A stretch of 64,000 nucleotides of DNA from Candidatus Methanorudis spinitermitis (GTDB taxonomy: Archaea; Methanobacteriota; Methanobacteria; Methanobacteriales; Methanobacteriaceae). A program made the translations under genes and the position numbers. Below are positions 38,517 to 48,101 of the stretch, piece by piece. Each line of letters starts with the position of its first letter. Position 1 is the stretch's first letter. Under the pieces are notes generated by a model that saw only the letters and a list, made by a program, of their open reading frames with translations, did not search any database and was not told the DNA's origin. The DNA is taken from NCBI GenBank assembly GCA_031286225.1, contig JAITUQ010000007.1:32183-96182 (forward strand), written 5' to 3'.

Positions 38517-39407
38517 TTATCCATTTAAAGATAAAAAATCATAAATTATTTTAGCTCCAGTTACTGCAGTAGAATCTCCTAAGTTCTTAGTAGCTACTTC
38601 CACTAAATCAAATCCAATTATATTCTTTTTAGCTAAAATTTCTAATAATTTTTCAATTATAGCTGGTGAAATTCCATTTGGAACTGGATTTCCAACTTCT
38701 CCAACATATGCTGGATCTAAAACATCAATATCTATACTTAAATAAATTGGATCTTCATCATCAATGTGATTTAGCTTCTCTTCAATAGCTAAAAACTTTT
38801 TTTTTGTATCCTTTGCAGTAAAAATAGCTATATTATCTTGATTTAGAGCAAATTCTTTTTCTTCATGACTTCCAGATCGAATACCGATTTCTATTATTTC
38901 TTCTGGATTTAAATCATGGATTCTCCTCATCACAGTAGCATGAGAACATTTTTCACCTTGATATTCATCAATTAGATCCATATGAGCATCAAGATGAATA
39001 ATTGTCAAATCTTCAATCTTGTATTTATTAGCTAATGCTTTTATTGGAGCTAGTGAAATGCTATGTTCTCCACCTATAATAATTGGTTTAATATTATTAT
39101 CTATTAAATCATTAATTGTCTCTTCTAGAATAGACATTGTCTTTTTGCAATTTCCATGTACAACATTTACATTTCCAAAGTCATAAAAAGTAGTAGCTAT
39201 GTCTTTATCAAAAGTAATATTATATTTTTCAAAGCTATAAGATGCTTCTCTAACTGTTGTAGGTCCGAATCTAGATCCTGTAGCATAAGAACTAGTGCTG
39301 TCAAATGGAACTCCTATTATTCCCCAGCTATTTGATTTTATCTTATTTAAATTCTCACTATCTTGAGAAAAAGCAAATTTCCATGGTTTATATGTATTGA
39401 AAAGCAT
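38517..39407 (-). CDS. speB: Agmatinase
   Basis: A 296-residue ureohydrolase that turns agmatine into putrescine and urea. The two-manganese site is built from GGEHSISLAP, HLDAHMDLIDEY and SIDIDVLDPAYVG; residues VGNPVPNGIS follow. Methanogens use arginine decarboxylase (PdaD, gene at 40817) plus agmatinase to make putrescine, the likely source of spermidine for deoxyhypusine on eIF5A. It lies 200 bp upstream-to-downstream of eIF5A on the same strand; AAGGGAAAAT precedes ATG. Confidence 0.9.
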   Translation of the reverse strand: MLFNTYKPWKFAFSQDSENLNKIKSNSWGIIGVPFDSTSSYATGSRFGPTTVREASYSFEKYNITFDKDIATTFYDFGNVNVVHGNCKKTMSILEETINDLIDNNIKPIIIGGEHSISLAPIKALANKYKIEDLTIIHLDAHMDLIDEYQGEKCSHATVMRRIHDLNPEEIIEIGIRSGSHEEKEFALNQDNIAIFTAKDTKKKFLAIEEKLNHIDDEDPIYLSIDIDVLDPAYVGEVGNPVPNGISPAIIEKLLEILAKKNIIGFDLVEVATKNLGDSTAVTGAKIIYDFLSLNG

Positions 39408-39607
39408 ATTTTCCCTTAAACTGGATTTAATAATATTTAAAAAATTATTGAAAAAGAATAATAAAAATAATCATTATATGAAAAATTTTAAAAAAAATAG
39501 AAAAGTAAGAATAGAAATTCTATTAAATAAATTACCACTTATTAATAAAAAAAATAATTTTTAATAGCTTTCTATTAATAATAGTAATTCGATTAGCTAT
39601 TAAATAT

Positions 39608-39997
39608 CTATTTAACTCTCATTATTTTCATATTACCTAAAGCTACTATATATTCAACTTCTGCACCTTCTGTTAGTTGATCTTTTAGCTCATCAGGTAT
39701 TGGAAGTTCAATTGTTTCATAACTTTCCATATCCATTAGCTGAACATCAGCCCCCATCAAAGCTAATACTTGTCCAACTCTTTTATCAATGATAGGAATA
39801 TCAATTTTAGTATCTACTGGTTTAACTATACTTCTTTTTTGATTATCAAAAACACCTACAGCTTCAAGTCTTGCTTTAGCTGCTCCATGTTTTCCAGGAG
39901 ATGATGTTGATAAACTTGTAATTTTAGAAGCTTCTCCATCTAACACCACATATTTACCTACTTTTAAAGTTTTTACTTCAACAACTTTTTTTGACAT
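39608..39997 (-). CDS. Translation initiation factor 5A
   Basis: A 129-residue archaeal IF5A, which relieves stalling at proline-rich codons. [17 protein letters not shown] contains Lys36, the residue changed to deoxyhypusine/hypusine using spermidine. The OB domain follows ([16 protein letters not shown]). The start is ATG at 39997, with perfect GGAGG 8 bp upstream; the GTG-led frame from 40012 is spurious. speB follows on the same strand and pdaD diverges upstream, a clear polyamine connection. Confidence 0.95.
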   Translation of the reverse strand: MSKKVVEVKTLKVGKYVVLDGEASKITSLSTSSPGKHGAAKARLEAVGVFDNQKRSIVKPVDTKIDIPIIDKRVGQVLALMGADVQLMDMESYETIELPIPDELKDQLTEGAEVEYIVALGNMKIMRVK

Positions 39998-40816
39998 TTT
40001 TTTCCTCCACATTCACAATTAAAATCAATTTTAAATATTTTACAATGATTTAATAATATAAAAGTGCATAATCCATATCATTAAATATAAAAATCCCCCT
40101 TTCATTAAAAATGGAAAATAAGGAAATAAATATTTAACAAATAATTTAAACTATTTAATTTTTTATTCCAAGACAATTTAATTTGATTAATTGAATAAAA
40201 AAGTATTCATGAAAATTTTACATTATTTAATAATTAATATATTAAATGACCTAAATTTTTTTTATATAATAAATTATTGTTAATAATATATAAAAAAATA
40301 GCTTTAATTTTTATTATTATAATAGATTATTTAAATTATTTATATAAAAAAATAGCTTAAATCTTTTTTATATAATAGATTATTTTAATAATTATTTATA
40401 TTGTAATTAATAGAAATTTTAAGATTCATAAAACTTAGTATTCATTCTTATTTTTTAATTAAATTTCATTAGTATTCATAATTAAAATATTAATTATATT
40501 TTATTATAATTAGTTTTTATATAAATTATTCTATTGGTTAAAATATATTAATACTTTATTTGAAAATATTCTTACATAAATTACTCTAATAAAAATATAA
40601 AAAATTGAAAATATTGTTCAAAAACAATTGAATCAACGAAATAAGCTTATAAGAACTTTAAGCCACTAAAAACTCAAATAAAACCAAATTAGCTAGAAAT
40701 AATTAAAAAATCAATTTGAAAATTAATAAGAATAAATAAAGTGATAATAAGTTTGGAGTTAATAAATATATAGATTAAAACTCAAAATATAAGTAAATAT
40801 CAATATTTGTGATACA
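39998..40816. other. Long divergent intergenic region, eIF5A / pdaD
   Basis: 819 bp of DNA between divergent genes. A three-unit 54-bp repeat is at 40255-40410 (listed separately). 40080-40160 has a mild CCCCCTTTCATTAAAAATGG element. No ORF or structured RNA was recognised; promoters for both genes should be here. Confidence 0.45.
40255..40410. repeat. 54-bp tandem repeat, three units
   Basis: TATAAAAAAATAGCTT occurs at 40289 and 40343 and TATATAATAGATTAT/TATAATAGATTAT at about 40317 and 40371, giving a 54-bp period over about three diverged units. Confidence 0.75.
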
Positions 40817-41257
40817 ATGAAAATAGCTATAGTTTCTGGAAAAGCAGAAGGACCTACAAAACTGAATTCATTTGATAATGCTTTATTGGATGCAGGTATT
40901 GGGAATGTTAATTTAATAAAAGTATCAAGTATGCTAGAGGAAAATACAGAAATAATAAAATTGCCAAAATTAAGCCCAGGATCAATGGTAAACTGTGTTT
41001 TATCATGTGTATCCTCAGATGAAAAAGGAGACTTAATTTCAGCAGCAGTTGCTGTAGCTATTGGAAATAATTTAGGTTGTGTTGTGGAAAATTCAAAAGT
41101 AAATAAAAATCCTGAAGAAGTCATAAAAGAATCAATAAATATGGTCAAATATATGATGAAAATTAGAGGAGAGACTATCCATAAATTAATTGTTGAAGAA
41201 ATAAATCATGTTGTTGGAAATATAGGAACTGTAGTTGCATCAGTAATTTATCTATAA
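40817..41257 (+). CDS. pdaD: Pyruvoyl-dependent arginine decarboxylase
   Basis: A 146-residue proenzyme that splits itself at the Ser37-Ser38 bond in KVSSMLEENTEI to create the pyruvoyl cofactor, then decarboxylates arginine to agmatine. AIVSGKAEGPTKLNSFDNAL and PGSMVNCVLS match the family. It is the first step of the route continued by SpeB. Start ATG 40817 has GTGATAC just before it (weak). The final codons (GTVVASVIYL) are copied three more times downstream in 41261-41350. Confidence 0.93.
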   Translation: MKIAIVSGKAEGPTKLNSFDNALLDAGIGNVNLIKVSSMLEENTEIIKLPKLSPGSMVNCVLSCVSSDEKGDLISAAVAVAIGNNLGCVVENSKVNKNPEEVIKESINMVKYMMKIRGETIHKLIVEEINHVVGNIGTVVASVIYL

Positions 41258-41350
41258 CATGAATTGTAGCTAAATCAGTAATTTATGAGTATTGTGTAAA
41301 TAAATCAATAATCTATAGGAACTGTAGCTAAATCAGTGATTTATCTAAGA
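41227..41350. repeat. Four copies of the pdaD 3' end
   Basis: ACTGTAGTTGCATCAGTAATTTATC of the gene (starting 41228) reappears as ATTGTAGCTAAATCAGTAATTTATG (41262), a weaker TGTGTAAATAAATCAATAATCTATA (41293) and AACTGTAGCTAAATCAGTGATTTATC (41320), written here in parts: core TGTAG..TCAGTAATTTAT. Spacing is 35, 29 and 29 bp. Copy 4 is the closest to the gene and reaches the next gene's start region. Confidence 0.85.
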
Positions 41351-41367
41351 TAATGGTAGGTGAAACA

Positions 41368-43206
41368 ATGGACAGTAATGATAAGGAAATATGTAAAAAA
41401 GTTTCCAAAAAAATTATTGAAAAAGTAGAAAAAAAAATAAATTTGTATGCTGGAAAAACTGAATCTGGAAAATTTATTAAAATAGGGGCCGATGGAACAC
41501 CTACAAAACATATAGATCTTGTAGCTGAAAAAGAAGTTGTGAAAGTTCTTAAAAACATGGATTTTGTTTCTTTTTTAATAAGTGAAGAAATTGGAGAGGT
41601 GAAACTTGGTAATGGAACACAAGAAGAAATCAGTATTTTAGAGGAATTATCAGCTAATAAGACCAAAAATAAAAACTCAAAAGCAAAATTCATATTTTTA
41701 GTTGATCCTCTTGATGGTACAAATAATGCTATAAAAAAGATTCCTGCTTATGGCATGTCAATAGCTATTGCGGAAGTCCCTGAAAAAGGTGTAGCTACTT
41801 TGAAAGATGTGAAAATAGCTTATGTTAAAAATTTTGACAATGGGGATCTTTATGAAGCTATAAAAGGAGAAGGTGCTAAATTAAATGGAACCCCAATGAG
41901 CCCCTCTAATGAAACAAATTTATCTAATGCATCAGTAGGAGGATATATAAAAGGACCATCTACTAACATTTTCAAAATAATAAAAAAAATTAGACGAGTA
42001 AGATTAATGGGTTCTGTTTCTTTGGAACTTTGTTTTGTTGCAAATGGAAGATATGATGTTTTTATGGACATGCGAAAAAGTAGAATAATGGATATTGCAG
42101 CTTCAAAACTAATTGTTGAAGAAGCTGGGGCAATTGTAACCGATCATAATGGTAAAAAATTAAAAAACAAACTAGCCATATCTGAAAAAACGTTTATAGT
42201 TGGAGCAGCTAATGAAAAAATCCACAGTAAAATCATTCAATTGAGTAGTATAGATTCTGATAAAGCTATAAAAACCGTGGGAATTATAAGTAGGTTAGAC
42301 CTTGAAGAATCAATTTTATTTGCAGGAAAAATAGTTCAAACACTTCTTAAGCAAGGAATTGATGTTAAAATAGAAAAATCATTAGCTATTGAATTAGAAA
42401 AATTAAAAAACAGTCCTGAATTAGAAATTATGTTGAAAAGTATAGAAATGAAGAATCCTAAAGTAGCTAATGAAATAAAAGGTCTCGAACTTGAAGCTAA
42501 CTTTGAAGAATTAGGAGTATCTACTGAAAATCTTCAAACAGATATGATTATCACACTTGGTGGTGATGGTACAATTCTTCGAACACAAAATCATTTAAAT
42601 GAAAATGAAATCCCCATTTTTGGAATAAATATGGGAACCGTTGGTTTTTTAACAGAAATTGAAGTAGAAGATACATTTGATGTCTTAGAAGCTGTTTTAA
42701 GAGGAGACTATTCTAAAGAAAAAAGAACTCAATTATTGGTTTCACATGAAGATCAAGTTTTTACTGCATTAAATGAAGTTGTCATAATGACTGAAAAGCC
42801 AGCGAAAATGTTACATTTTGAAATTCAAGTAGATGGTGAAGTAGTGGAAGAATTTAGAGCTGATGGGCTAATATTGTCTACACCTAGTGGTTCAACAGCA
42901 TATTCAATGTCTGCAGGAGGACCTATTGTTGATCCAAAAGTTGAAGCATTTATAATAATTCCAATATGTCCTTATAAATTAGGTCTTAGAGCATTTATTG
43001 TTTCAGATGAAAGTGAAATTAAAGTGAAATTATTGAAAAAAGGCAAAAAAGCAGTTTTTGTTATGGATGGTCATGTTAACGGAGAAATAAATTATTTAGA
43101 AGAAATAAACTTCAAAAAATCCAAAAATGATGTCTATTTCCTAAGAATTAATGATAAAGAGTTCTATCAAAAAGTTAAAGAAAAATTAACTGAAGGTGGA
43201 ATTTAA
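41368..43206 (+). CDS. Bifunctional NADP phosphatase / NAD kinase
   Basis: A fused 612-residue protein like M. jannaschii MJ0917, which makes and removes NADP. The N-terminal inositol-monophosphatase fold (about 1-275) has the metal motif LVDPLDGTNN and a RIMDIAASKLI block where most relatives have WDxAAG. The C-terminal kinase (about 290-612) has ITLGGDGTILRTQ, FGINMGTVGFLTE, ALNEVVIMTE and the SGSTAYSMSAGGP loop. The ATG at 41368 has AGGTG 5 bp upstream, preferred to the in-frame ATG at 41353. 110 bp after pdaD, followed by cfbE. Confidence 0.9.
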   Translation: MDSNDKEICKKVSKKIIEKVEKKINLYAGKTESGKFIKIGADGTPTKHIDLVAEKEVVKVLKNMDFVSFLISEEIGEVKLGNGTQEEISILEELSANKTKNKNSKAKFIFLVDPLDGTNNAIKKIPAYGMSIAIAEVPEKGVATLKDVKIAYVKNFDNGDLYEAIKGEGAKLNGTPMSPSNETNLSNASVGGYIKGPSTNIFKIIKKIRRVRLMGSVSLELCFVANGRYDVFMDMRKSRIMDIAASKLIVEEAGAIVTDHNGKKLKNKLAISEKTFIVGAANEKIHSKIIQLSSIDSDKAIKTVGIISRLDLEESILFAGKIVQTLLKQGIDVKIEKSLAIELEKLKNSPELEIMLKSIEMKNPKVANEIKGLELEANFEELGVSTENLQTDMIITLGGDGTILRTQNHLNENEIPIFGINMGTVGFLTEIEVEDTFDVLEAVLRGDYSKEKRTQLLVSHEDQVFTALNEVVIMTEKPAKMLHFEIQVDGEVVEEFRADGLILSTPSGSTAYSMSAGGPIVDPKVEAFIIIPICPYKLGLRAFIVSDESEIKVKLLKKGKKAVFVMDGHVNGEINYLEEINFKKSKNDVYFLRINDKEFYQKVKEKLTEGGI

Positions 43207-43399
43207 TTATTATGATAAAACATTAATCATAATAACAAAACCTGATTATAAAAAAACCTTAACTATCATTATAAAAAAAATTATTAGAATATAAAATTTT
43301 ATTATTAAGAAAAACTTAATCATTATCTTAAAAATAATTTTAAAAAATTAGAAAAAATTTTATAATCAAGTATAAAGCTAAGAAAAGTTATTGATAAAC

Positions 43400-44974
43400 A
43401 TGAAAGCTCTTATAATAGATTTAACTCATGGAGGAGTTAAAATAGCTATTGAACTATCTAAATTAGGCTATTTTAATGAAATATTTTCTTTTGATATATA
43501 TAAAACTCTTAAAAATAATGAAAAAGATCTATTAAAATCAAAAAATATAAATTTAATTGATAGTATTACTTCATTTAAAAATGAAATAAAGGAAAAAAAT
43601 ATTAATTCTAGTGAATTAACAATAGTATCTCCAGTTCATTGTCCATTAACAGCACAAAAAATAAGAAACATTTTAAAACTAGAAAATAACAAAGTAATAA
43701 AAACACAAAACAATCTAAAACTAGAAAATAATAATTCAAAAAGTGATTACTATCAAAACTTCGAGGAAAAAACAAATAATAATTTGAATCATCATGAAGC
43801 TGTAAAACTAATATTAGCTAAATGGAAATTAGAAACAACAAACAATAATATCCCTATTATTGAAGTAACAGGAGTCAAAGGAAAAACTAGTACCATAATC
43901 ATGTTAAAAGAAATTTTAATCGATTCAAATCCTCTTATTTTAAGTAGCTTAGGTTCATATCTTTATAAAAATAATAAAAGCATTGAATTGAAAGAAAACA
44001 TTAGTATAACTCCTGCAAGTATTTTAAAAACTGTAGAATTAGCTGAAAAAATAGTTAATCCAGAAGATAATGATTTGAATGCTAAACTCAATTTTAATTA
44101 TAATTCTTGCATATTTGAAAGTTCTTTAGGAGTTACAGGAATTGGAAACATTGGAATTTTGACAAATATTGTTGAAAATTATCCAATAGCTAAAAATACC
44201 TCTAATGCTAAAGAAGCTAAAGAACAAATTTTTAACTGTGACTTTATTGTAGCTGAAAGTGAAACATTAGCTAATTATTATAAAAAAAAAGCTATTAAAG
44301 AAAAAAATCGGATAAACAAATTTACATTATCTCAAAACCCTAAAATAAAAAATAATTCTAATTTAGTAGTCAATAAAATCAAATATGGCTCTGATAAAAC
44401 AGAATTATATCTTAATTTTAGAAATATAAAAACAATTTATGGTAAAAAAATTAATGGATCATTATCTATTAAAACATTTGCACCTGGAAACCACCATGTG
44501 TTAAATATATTAGGTGTAGTAACAGCTGCTTTAACCTTAGAAATTGATGATGAAATAATACAGGAAAAGTTAAATAATTTTAAAGGAATTAAAGGGCGAA
44601 GTTCACAAAAAATTGAGAGAGGATTTAAAATAATTGAAGAAATAAATCCTGGGATAAACATTAAAGCCATTGAAAGTTCTATTAATATGATAAAAAATTT
44701 AGATGAGTATTGTATTATTATTGGAGGAAGATATGGTATAACTTGTGAAGAAATAAATGAAAAGGATTTAGCTATTCTTTTAAATAATTATATTAATGAA
44801 AAAAATATTAATTTAATATTAACTGATGAATTAGGGTTTGGAATTAAAAATAGAATGAAAATAAATGTTTCACATATTGAAAATCCGATCAAAGCTCAAA
44901 AAATAGCTATTGAAAATAATAAAAATGTTCTTTTTATTTATCGTTCGAATTACTCCCAACTAAATAAAAGATAA
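43400..44974 (+). CDS. cfbE: Coenzyme F430 synthase, MurD-like ligase
   Basis: A 524-residue Mur-ligase-fold protein. CfbE uses ATP to close the last ring of F430, the nickel cofactor of methyl-CoM reductase. EVTGVKGKTSTIIML is the P-loop; SSLGVTGIGNIGILTNIVENYPIA, the APGNHHVLNILG block and GRSSQKIERGFKIIEEINPGIN are typical of CfbE rather than MurD. The N-terminal domain KALIIDLTHGGVKIAIEL is also CfbE-like. An Asn/Lys-rich insertion (about 105-135) is low complexity. ATG at 43400 is chosen over TTG 43391; no strong ribosome binding site is seen. Confidence 0.85.
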   Translation: MKALIIDLTHGGVKIAIELSKLGYFNEIFSFDIYKTLKNNEKDLLKSKNINLIDSITSFKNEIKEKNINSSELTIVSPVHCPLTAQKIRNILKLENNKVIKTQNNLKLENNNSKSDYYQNFEEKTNNNLNHHEAVKLILAKWKLETTNNNIPIIEVTGVKGKTSTIIMLKEILIDSNPLILSSLGSYLYKNNKSIELKENISITPASILKTVELAEKIVNPEDNDLNAKLNFNYNSCIFESSLGVTGIGNIGILTNIVENYPIAKNTSNAKEAKEQIFNCDFIVAESETLANYYKKKAIKEKNRINKFTLSQNPKIKNNSNLVVNKIKYGSDKTELYLNFRNIKTIYGKKINGSLSIKTFAPGNHHVLNILGVVTAALTLEIDDEIIQEKLNNFKGIKGRSSQKIERGFKIIEEINPGINIKAIESSINMIKNLDEYCIIIGGRYGITCEEINEKDLAILLNNYINEKNINLILTDELGFGIKNRMKINVSHIENPIKAQKIAIENNKNVLFIYRSNYSQLNKR

Positions 44975-45279
44975 ACATGGACCAAATCTAATTTCAAAAT
45001 ATATAAAAGTAAAAAATATATTAAAACTTTTAAGAAAAGCTTATAACTAAAAACAATATATTATGAATTAAATATATTTAAGCAGAAAAATGAAACTATT
45101 AGTAACTAGAAATGATTTACAAAATTTATCATTTGTAATTTATTTAATGTAATAAGTTTACTATTGATTAATTTTCAGTTTTATATATAAATTAATTAAA
45201 TTAATTTAAAAAATAAAGACTTTAAACAAATTTTTTATTAGAGTTAAAAAATAATTCTTTTGCAATTGGAGAGTTTTAG
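44975..45279. other. Intergenic region upstream of hemC
   Basis: 305 bp with no ORF. Likely the hemC promoter; TTATATATAAATTAATTAAATTAATTT at about 45180 is a TATA-like stretch. Nothing else is recognisable. Confidence 0.4.
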
Positions 45280-46149
45280 TTGATTATAGGAACTAGAGGA
45301 AGTAAATTAGCATTAGTACAAACTAATTATATTAAAAAATGTTTATTTAATATTACAAAAGAAAAAATTGACATTAATATTATAAAAACTACTGGAGATA
45401 AAATAACTGATTCTCAGCTATACAACATAGATTCAAAGGGATTATTTACCAAAGAATTAGATAAAGCAGTTTTAGAAGAAGAAGTTGATTTTGCCATCCA
45501 TAGTTTAAAAGATGTTCCTACTGATTTAGATGAAAATCTAGAAATAGCTGCTGTTCCTGTTAGAGAATCTCCTAATGAAGTTTTCGTGTCCAAATACAAA
45601 TGGGATGAACTTCCTAAAATGTCTAGTCTTGGAACTAGTAGCTTAAGAAGAGAAGCTTTTTGCAATCACCACAATAAAAAATTAAAGCTAAAACCTATCC
45701 GAGGAAATATTGAAACCAGAGTGAACAAAGTAATAAATGGAGAAGTTGATGCTACAATTATGGCAGAAGCTGGATTAAAAAGATTGAATTTAACCCATCA
45801 TATTCAATGTGTATTTTCATTAGAATTTTTTACTCCACCTGCAGGTCAAGGAGCTTTAGCTATTATAACAAGAAAAGATTCACTTTCAAAAGAGATCATT
45901 CAAAAAATAAATCATTACAATTCATTTCAAGAAGTCTTAGCTGAAAAAGCTGTTTTAGAAGAATTAGGTGTTGGATGTCAATGGCCTGTTGGTTCAGTAG
46001 CTAAGGTGAAAAATAAAAAATTAGAATTATACTCAATTTTATTAAATCAAAAAGGAGAAATACTTTATAAAACTAGAATAGAAGGTTCTATTAAAGAAGC
46101 TTACAATTTAGGAAAAGAAATTGGTAGTCTTATGGAGGATTATGTGTGA
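45280..46149 (+). CDS. hemC: Hydroxymethylbilane synthase (porphobilinogen deaminase)
   Basis: Joins four porphobilinogens into hydroxymethylbilane for tetrapyrroles, here F430, siroheme and corrinoids. IIGTRGSKLALVQTNYIK, FAIHSLKDVPTDL, RRGN-type IRGNIETRV, and the cofactor-binding Cys of LGVGCQWPVGS are visible. Start is TTG at 45280, with TTGGAGAG 7 bp upstream and homology beginning at once. It overlaps the next gene by four bases, and cfbE (end of the F430 path) is just upstream on the same strand. Confidence 0.94.
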   Translation: MIIGTRGSKLALVQTNYIKKCLFNITKEKIDINIIKTTGDKITDSQLYNIDSKGLFTKELDKAVLEEEVDFAIHSLKDVPTDLDENLEIAAVPVRESPNEVFVSKYKWDELPKMSSLGTSSLRREAFCNHHNKKLKLKPIRGNIETRVNKVINGEVDATIMAEAGLKRLNLTHHIQCVFSLEFFTPPAGQGALAIITRKDSLSKEIIQKINHYNSFQEVLAEKAVLEELGVGCQWPVGSVAKVKNKKLELYSILLNQKGEILYKTRIEGSIKEAYNLGKEIGSLMEDYV

Positions 46150-47105
46150 ATAAGGTTAATGTTGGAGTTATTGGTGTTGGAGCTATGGGTCATAATCATG
46201 CTCGCGTTTATTACCGTTTAAAAAATGCTAATCTTATAGCTACTTCTGATGTAAGCGAGCGAACTTTATCAAAAGTATCTAAAAAGTATGATGCTAAAAG
46301 CTATACTGATTATGAAGAATTACTAGAAAATCCTGAAATAAAAGCAGTAAGTGTTTGTGTTCCAACAACCCATCACCATACTGTTGTTATGGATGCAATT
46401 AAACATGAGAAAGATGTTTTAGTTGAAAAGCCAATTGCTTTCACTTTAAAAGAAGCAGAAGAAATGATTGCTTTTGCTAAAAAAAAAGGAGTTAAACTTG
46501 GAACTGGACATGTTGAAAGATTTAATCCAGCGATTCAGAAAGCTAAAGATTTAATTAAAAATGATGTTATTGGAGATGTTGTTTCAGCTTCAGCAAAAAG
46601 AGTTGGTCCCTTTCCTCCAAGAATTAAGGATGTCGGAGTTACAATCGATTTAGCTATTCATGACTTGGATGTGATGTATTATCTATTTAATGAAAATGTA
46701 ACTCAAGTATATGCTACAATGGGAAGTATTCTTGAAAAATGCGAGTATGAAGATCATGCAGAAATAATGACCAAGTTTGAAAACGGAATCACAGGAATAT
46801 TAGAAGTTAACTGGCTTACACCGTATAAAAGAAGAGAAATAGAAGTTACAGGAACCGATGGAATAATATCAGTTGATTACATTGATCAAAGTATAGATGT
46901 ATATGGTAAATTTGCACAAGATGTTGAAATCCAACATGAAGAACCATTAAAAGAAGAAATTAAATCATTTATAAATTCTATAATCAATGATGAAGACCCT
47001 GAAATTACTGGAGAAGATGGACTTAATGCTCTTAAAATGGTTTTAGCTGCAAATAAATCTTCCAAAGAACATACTCCAATCAGATTAGATGAAATTAATA
47101 AATAG
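46146..47105 (+). CDS. Gfo/Idh/MocA oxidoreductase, probable UDP-sugar 3-dehydrogenase
   Basis: A 319-residue NAD(P)-dependent dehydrogenase. NVGVIGVGAMGHNHARVYY is the Rossmann start, VLVEKPIAFTLKEAEEM the EKP motif, and DLAIHDLDVMYYL the catalytic His region. It is like archaeal UDP-N-acetylglucosamine 3-dehydrogenases of the UDP-2,3-diacetamidouronate route, but the substrate cannot be read from sequence. GTG start overlaps hemC by four bases (GTGA), behind GGAGG, so it is translationally coupled to a tetrapyrrole gene, an unexplained pairing. A 45-bp tandem repeat follows. Confidence 0.75.
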   Translation: MNKVNVGVIGVGAMGHNHARVYYRLKNANLIATSDVSERTLSKVSKKYDAKSYTDYEELLENPEIKAVSVCVPTTHHHTVVMDAIKHEKDVLVEKPIAFTLKEAEEMIAFAKKKGVKLGTGHVERFNPAIQKAKDLIKNDVIGDVVSASAKRVGPFPPRIKDVGVTIDLAIHDLDVMYYLFNENVTQVYATMGSILEKCEYEDHAEIMTKFENGITGILEVNWLTPYKRREIEVTGTDGIISVDYIDQSIDVYGKFAQDVEIQHEEPLKEEIKSFINSIINDEDPEITGEDGLNALKMVLAANKSSKEHTPIRLDEINK

Positions 47106-47130
47106 CAAATAAAATTATTATTCAACATTA

Positions 47131-47240
47131 AAATAAATGAAAAAAACAATTAAAATAATTTATTAAAAAAACAATAAAATAAATGAAAAAAACAATTAAA
47201 ATAATTTATTAAAAAAACAATAAAATAAATGAAAAAAAAT
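47131..47240. repeat. 45-bp tandem repeat, about 2.4 units
   Basis: AAAATAAATGAAAAAA starts at 47131, 47176 and 47222; each full unit continues CAATTAAAATAATTTATT and an A-run. The copies are nearly identical. The repeat is between the Gfo/Idh gene and the PRT regulator gene. Confidence 0.85.
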
Positions 47241-47280
47241 AAGTTATTATTTTAACATTAAACTTAGCTATGGTGAAAAT

Positions 47281-47898
47281 ATGAATGAACAACTTATAAA
47301 AAAAGCTAATGAGCTTAGAAATCATGGTTTTACAACTGGAGAAATAGCTGATGAACTTAATGTTTCAATGGACACAGCTAGGTGGCTAGCTCTTCAAAAA
47401 CATAATGAAAAAATAAAAAATGCCCCAATTGATTTTGCAATAAATTGGAATAGTTTAGGTGAAAGTTCTTCAAGACTAAGATATGTTTCTTTAGCCTTAA
47501 GTGACATGGTTTTAGATCATGGAGAAGTTAATGTTATTGTAGGAATAGCTGTTAGTGGTATTCCATTTGCAACAATGATGGCAGATGTTTTAGAATTAGA
47601 AAAAGGTTTAAAAACATCATTAGCTGTTTTTCACCCTATAAAACATCGAAAAGGTGAAAAAGAAAAAACAAATGATGAAGGAGCTATTAGTGAAAATTTT
47701 GCATCTGTTAAAGGAAAAAAAGTAATAATCGTAGATGATGTTATAACTAGTGGAAAAACAGTAACACAAGTTATAAATACTTTAAAAAAGTTAGGTGCAA
47801 AACCAATAGCTGTAACCGTTTTAATAGATAAAATAGGCATATCTGAAATTGAAGGAATTCCAATTGAATCATTAATAAAAGTTAGTAGACTAGGTTAA
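47281..47898 (+). CDS. PRT-type transcriptional regulator (PyrE-like / GfcR-type)
   Basis: A 205-residue protein with a helix-turn-helix at the N-terminus ([22 protein letters not shown], about 5-26) and a phosphoribosyltransferase fold behind it; the PRPP loop is [13 protein letters not shown] (about 149-161). This is the archaeal orotate-PRT-like regulator family, of which GfcR in haloarchaea is a known example. In methanogens it is more likely to sense a nucleotide or PRPP and control purine or pyrimidine genes. GGTGAAAAT precedes ATG. Confidence 0.85.
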   Translation: MNEQLIKKANELRNHGFTTGEIADELNVSMDTARWLALQKHNEKIKNAPIDFAINWNSLGESSSRLRYVSLALSDMVLDHGEVNVIVGIAVSGIPFATMMADVLELEKGLKTSLAVFHPIKHRKGEKEKTNDEGAISENFASVKGKKVIIVDDVITSGKTVTQVINTLKKLGAKPIAVTVLIDKIGISEIEGIPIESLIKVSRLG

Positions 47899-48101
47899 TT
47901 ACCATCATATCATTAAAATATTTAAAAACAATAAATTTATTTATAAAAAAAATCGTTTAATTTTAAAAAAAAAATTATAAATTTCATTAAACTTTAAAAA
48001 AAAAATATAAATTTCACAATTTATGAAATTTTCAAGCAGTTATAGGTTTATGAAAATTTTTATTTTATCAAATATGAAAATTTATTAAAAAAAATATATT
48101 T
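47899..48101. repeat. Convergent gap with a repeat of about 34 bp
   Basis: TTTAAAAAAAAAATTATAAATTTCA and TTTAAAAAAAAAATATAAATTTCA, given as core TTTAAAAAAAAAAT and ATAAATTTCA, lie in tandem near 47962 and 47994. A TATGAAATTTTC / GAAAATTTTTATTTTATC region could be the bidirectional end signal of both genes. Confidence 0.55.
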
